NCBI GenBank assembly: GCA_050184585.1
Contig: JBFXAF010000001.1
Span: 248,001 to 312,000 of the forward strand
Direction of reading: 5' to 3'
Length of the DNA: 64,000 nucleotides
From: JBFXAF01 sp050184585
GTDB lineage: Bacteria; Pseudomonadota; Alphaproteobacteria; Rhizobiales; Rhizobiaceae
The notes below the pieces were generated by a model. The model saw nothing but the letters and a program-made list of their open reading frames with translations, was not told the DNA's origin and made no database searches. The stretch's first letter is position 1; every line of letters begins with the position of its first letter. Below are positions 62,034 to 64,000 of this stretch, in pieces. The position numbers and the translations under genes are program-made.

Positions 62034-62130
62034 GTGCTCAATTCGCTCGGGTCGCTGGCGCGATCCTGCACGAACATCCTCGACAAGGAAACCGGAGACC
62101 GGCCCCCCATATCTCATGCTGACAGGGATA

Positions 62131-62478
62131 TCAGATCGAGAACGAGGTCCCGCAGCCGCAGGAGGCGACCGCGTTGGGGTTCCTGATCTGGAATGACTGG
62201 CCCATCAAATCATCGACGAAGTCGATGACCGAGCCGCCCATGTAGACCAGCGACAATTCGTCGATGAGGACGGTCGCACCATCGCGCTCGATGGCCACGT
62301 CGTCGGCGTTTCGCTCGCCGGTCAGGTCGAATTTGTAGGAGAAGCCGGAGCACCCGCCGCCTTCGACCATGACGCGCAGCGCGTTCTTGTCCGGTTCCGC
62401 GGCCACGATCTTCGCGATCCGCTTTGCAGCGGACTCGGTCAGCTCGATTTTCATGCCGGTCTTGGCGTCGGCGCCCAT
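62131..62478 (-). CDS. erpA: A-type iron-sulfur cluster carrier (ErpA/IscA family)
   Basis: This 115-aa protein has the three cluster cysteines Cys43 (GGCSGF), Cys107 and Cys109 (SCGCG). It delivers Fe-S clusters to target proteins. The start at 62478 has AAGGTGACCGCC; Met9 (62454, MKIELTES) is the homologous core start and is also possible. It is divergent from dgt by 74 bp. Confidence 0.92.
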   Translation of the reverse strand: MGADAKTGMKIELTESAAKRIAKIVAAEPDKNALRVMVEGGGCSGFSYKFDLTGERNADDVAIERDGATVLIDELSLVYMGGSVIDFVDDLMGQSFQIRNPNAVASCGCGTSFSI

Positions 62479-62552
62479 GGCGGTCACCTTGCGTTGGGGT
62501 TCCTCCGATAGGTATGAAGCGGCCGGGGGCAAGTCAACCGGCAGCATTTTGG

Positions 62553-63764
62553 ATGGTTGATCTCGGCGACATCGGTTTCGGCTACCGCCCGCGCGCGCCG
62601 TGGGCGAGCAATCCGGCGCGTTCGCGCGGCCGTTTCGAGCCGGAACCCGAAAGCCCGACGCGCACCGCCTTCCAGCGCGACCGCGACCGCATCATCCATT
62701 CGACCGCCTTTCGCAGGCTGAAGCACAAGACGCAGGTCTTCATCGCGCACGAGGGCGACCACTACCGCACGCGGCTCACCCATTCGATCGAGGTGGCGCA
62801 GATCGCCCGTGCGCTGGCGCGGTCGCTGCGCGGCGACGAGGATCTCGCGGAGGCCGTGGCGCTCGTCCATGATTTCGGCCACACGCCGTTCGGGCATACG
62901 GGGGAGGACGCGCTGGACGCGAAGATGAAGCCGTGGGGCGGCTTCGATCACAACGCACAGTCGCTGCGCGTCGTGACCAGGCTGGAGCGGCGCTATGCCG
63001 AATTCGACGGGCTGAACCTGACATGGGAGACGCTGGAGGGGCTGGTCAAGCACAATGGCCCGCTCATCGACGGCGAGGGCAGGGCGCTGAGGGGCGACGT
63101 GCCGCAGCCGATCCGCGACTACAACGAACTGCACGACCTAGAACTCGACCGCTTCGCCGCCATCGAGGCGCAGTGCGCCGCGCTCGCCGACGACATCGCC
63201 TATGACACCCATGACATCGACGATGGGCTGCGCGCGGGGCTTCTCTCGCTGGACATGCTGGAGAGCGTGCCGCTGAGCGGCGGCATCCTCAAGGGGGTGA
63301 GGGGGCGCTATCCCCGCCTCGATCCGGTTCGCACCGGGCACGAGCTGATGCGCCGGCAGATCACCGCCATGGTCGAGGACGCGATCGCGACGGCGAACGC
63401 CACGCTCTCCGAACTGAAGCCGAACTCGTCTGACGACATCCACGCTGCCGGCCGGCCTGTGGTGGCGTTCTCGGCCGAAATGGCGGCAGCGGAAAAGGAA
63501 CTGAAGGCGTTCCTCTACGCCAACCTCTACCGGCACCCTCAGGTGATGGCGGTACGGGCCGGGGCGGAGCGCGTGGTGCTCGACCTGTTCGATGCCTATT
63601 TCGCCGATCCATCGGTGATGCCGGAAGGCTGGCGCGAGGTACTCGTTCGCGCCGAGGATCGCATCAAGGCGCGGCATGTGGCCGACTTCATCGCCGGCAT
63701 GACCGACACCTACGCGCTGAAGGAGCATCGCCGGCTGTTTGACCACACTCCTGAACTGGGATAG
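62553..63764 (+). CDS. dgt: dGTP triphosphohydrolase-like HD-domain protein
   Basis: This 403-aa protein is in the type 2 dGTPase-like family. HD motifs are HSIEVAQIARAL (His77), then HDFGHTPFGHTGED (His106-Asp107) and later ADDIAYDTHDIDDG. It hydrolyses dNTPs to deoxynucleoside and tripolyphosphate, controlling dNTP pools. The ribosome site before ATG 62553 is weak. It is 57 bp upstream of argS. Confidence 0.92.
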   Translation: MVDLGDIGFGYRPRAPWASNPARSRGRFEPEPESPTRTAFQRDRDRIIHSTAFRRLKHKTQVFIAHEGDHYRTRLTHSIEVAQIARALARSLRGDEDLAEAVALVHDFGHTPFGHTGEDALDAKMKPWGGFDHNAQSLRVVTRLERRYAEFDGLNLTWETLEGLVKHNGPLIDGEGRALRGDVPQPIRDYNELHDLELDRFAAIEAQCAALADDIAYDTHDIDDGLRAGLLSLDMLESVPLSGGILKGVRGRYPRLDPVRTGHELMRRQITAMVEDAIATANATLSELKPNSSDDIHAAGRPVVAFSAEMAAAEKELKAFLYANLYRHPQVMAVRAGAERVVLDLFDAYFADPSVMPEGWREVLVRAEDRIKARHVADFIAGMTDTYALKEHRRLFDHTPELG

Positions 63765-63821
63765 GCGGCTCCTCACTTTCAGGACCGAGCATTCTTCGCG
63801 CCAAGACGAAGCAACGAAGCC

Positions 63822-64000
63822 ATGAACATCTTTTCCGACTTCAATGAGAGAGTAAGGAATTCCGTTGAAACAATTGGTCTAAAAGACCAATCCGGCGGAC
63901 CGCTCGACCTTTCCCGCATCACCGTCGACCCGCCGCGCGATGCCTCTCACGGCGACCTCGCGACCAATGCGGCGATGGTGCTGGCGAAGGCGGCGGGGCA
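63822..64000 (+). CDS. argS: Arginyl-tRNA synthetase, N-terminal part (runs off the window)
   Basis: Fifty-nine codons are visible. MNIFSDFNERVRNSVE starts the ArgRS N-terminal domain, and VDPPRDASHGDLATNAAMVL is the conserved segment in which family members read P-x3-HGD(L/F)-x2-N. The ATG at 63822 has a GAAGC site. The dgt-argS order is a Rhizobiales neighbourhood. Confidence 0.9.
   Translation, partial: MNIFSDFNERVRNSVETIGLKDQSGGPLDLSRITVDPPRDASHGDLATNAAMVLAKAAG

Noticed and set aside
1..64000. CRISPR array, insertion sequence or rRNA
   Set aside because: No regularly spaced direct repeats, transposase-like protein or rRNA sequence was found.

Overview
The window is GC-rich chromosomal DNA. 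It is almost fully coding on both strands, with many 1-4 bp start/stop overlaps and good Shine-Dalgarno sites. Protein content points to an alphaproteobacterium of the order Hyphomicrobiales (Rhizobiales), most like the Phyllobacteriaceae/Mesorhizobium group. The reasons are the xthA/erpA/dgt/argS neighbourhood, the duplicated-ATPase sugar ABC cassette, a TctABC transporter, two small phasins, the winged-helix/TolB/TPR regulator and a 138-bp rhizobial-type intergenic palindrome. This placement is inferred from families; no database search was run. No phage, transposase, CRISPR array or rRNA was seen.

Layout. 0-6.9 kb is a storage-lipid locus: a truncated hydrolase and a WS/DGAT acyltransferase on the minus strand, divergent from acyl-CoA ligase, MaoC/PhaJ-type hydratase, a class II-like PHA synthase and a Pseudomonas-type PHA depolymerase. 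6.9-8.0 kb is a MarR (HpaR-like) regulator with a fumarylpyruvate-hydrolase-like FAH protein. 8.1-11.3 kb is a cupin / PEP-hydrolase-family / UPF0261 operon (the split bacterial form of plant Tm-1) with a divergent TetR regulator. 11.4-18.9 kb is a six-gene sugar-type ABC transporter followed by a winged-helix/TolB/TPR regulator, with two GntR-like operator palindromes upstream. 19-24.9 kb holds a small ORF, a DUF1062 protein, phasin 1, a DUF445 protein, a pair of DJ-1-domain proteins (one membrane anchored, one GlxA/AraC-like) and phasin 2. 24.9-29.6 kb holds an FMN-dependent 2-hydroxy-acid oxidase, a CinA-like protein, a GH3-family adenylating enzyme and a membrane-anchored hydrolase.

29.6-34 kb is the most unusual block. 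A hydrolase-adenylate cyclase fusion is divergent from DUF3307 and a SulP-STAS-cyclic-nucleotide-binding transporter. The block is bracketed by the intact hydrolase and by a decayed in-frame remnant of a hydrolase copy, beside a tRNA-Leu(UAA) gene. 34-42 kb holds TctABC, adenine deaminase, an M24-fold protein lacking expected metal ligands, and TrkH. 42-48 kb holds threonine dehydratase, DUF1697, a DEAD-box helicase, an MFS transporter and a hydrolase. 48.4-51.6 kb is a tightly overlapped cysK-alaX-sseA-GNAT operon. 51.7-59 kb holds an OmpA-like protein, a Tat-exported GH10 enzyme, DUF599, alanine dehydrogenase with its divergent Lrp regulator, 5-formyl-THF cyclo-ligase, NDH-2-like dehydrogenase and a GST. 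59.2-64 kb holds a Tat-exported CpdB-like nucleotidase, xthA, erpA-like, dGTPase and the start of argS.

How the genes fit together. PHA-related functions occur at three places (synthase cluster, phasin 1, phasin 2), so acyl storage is a theme. The cyclase and the cNMP-domain transporter suggest a local cAMP-controlled anion transport module. The cysK operon joins cysteine synthesis, cysteine-derived sulfur transfer and alanyl-tRNA quality control.
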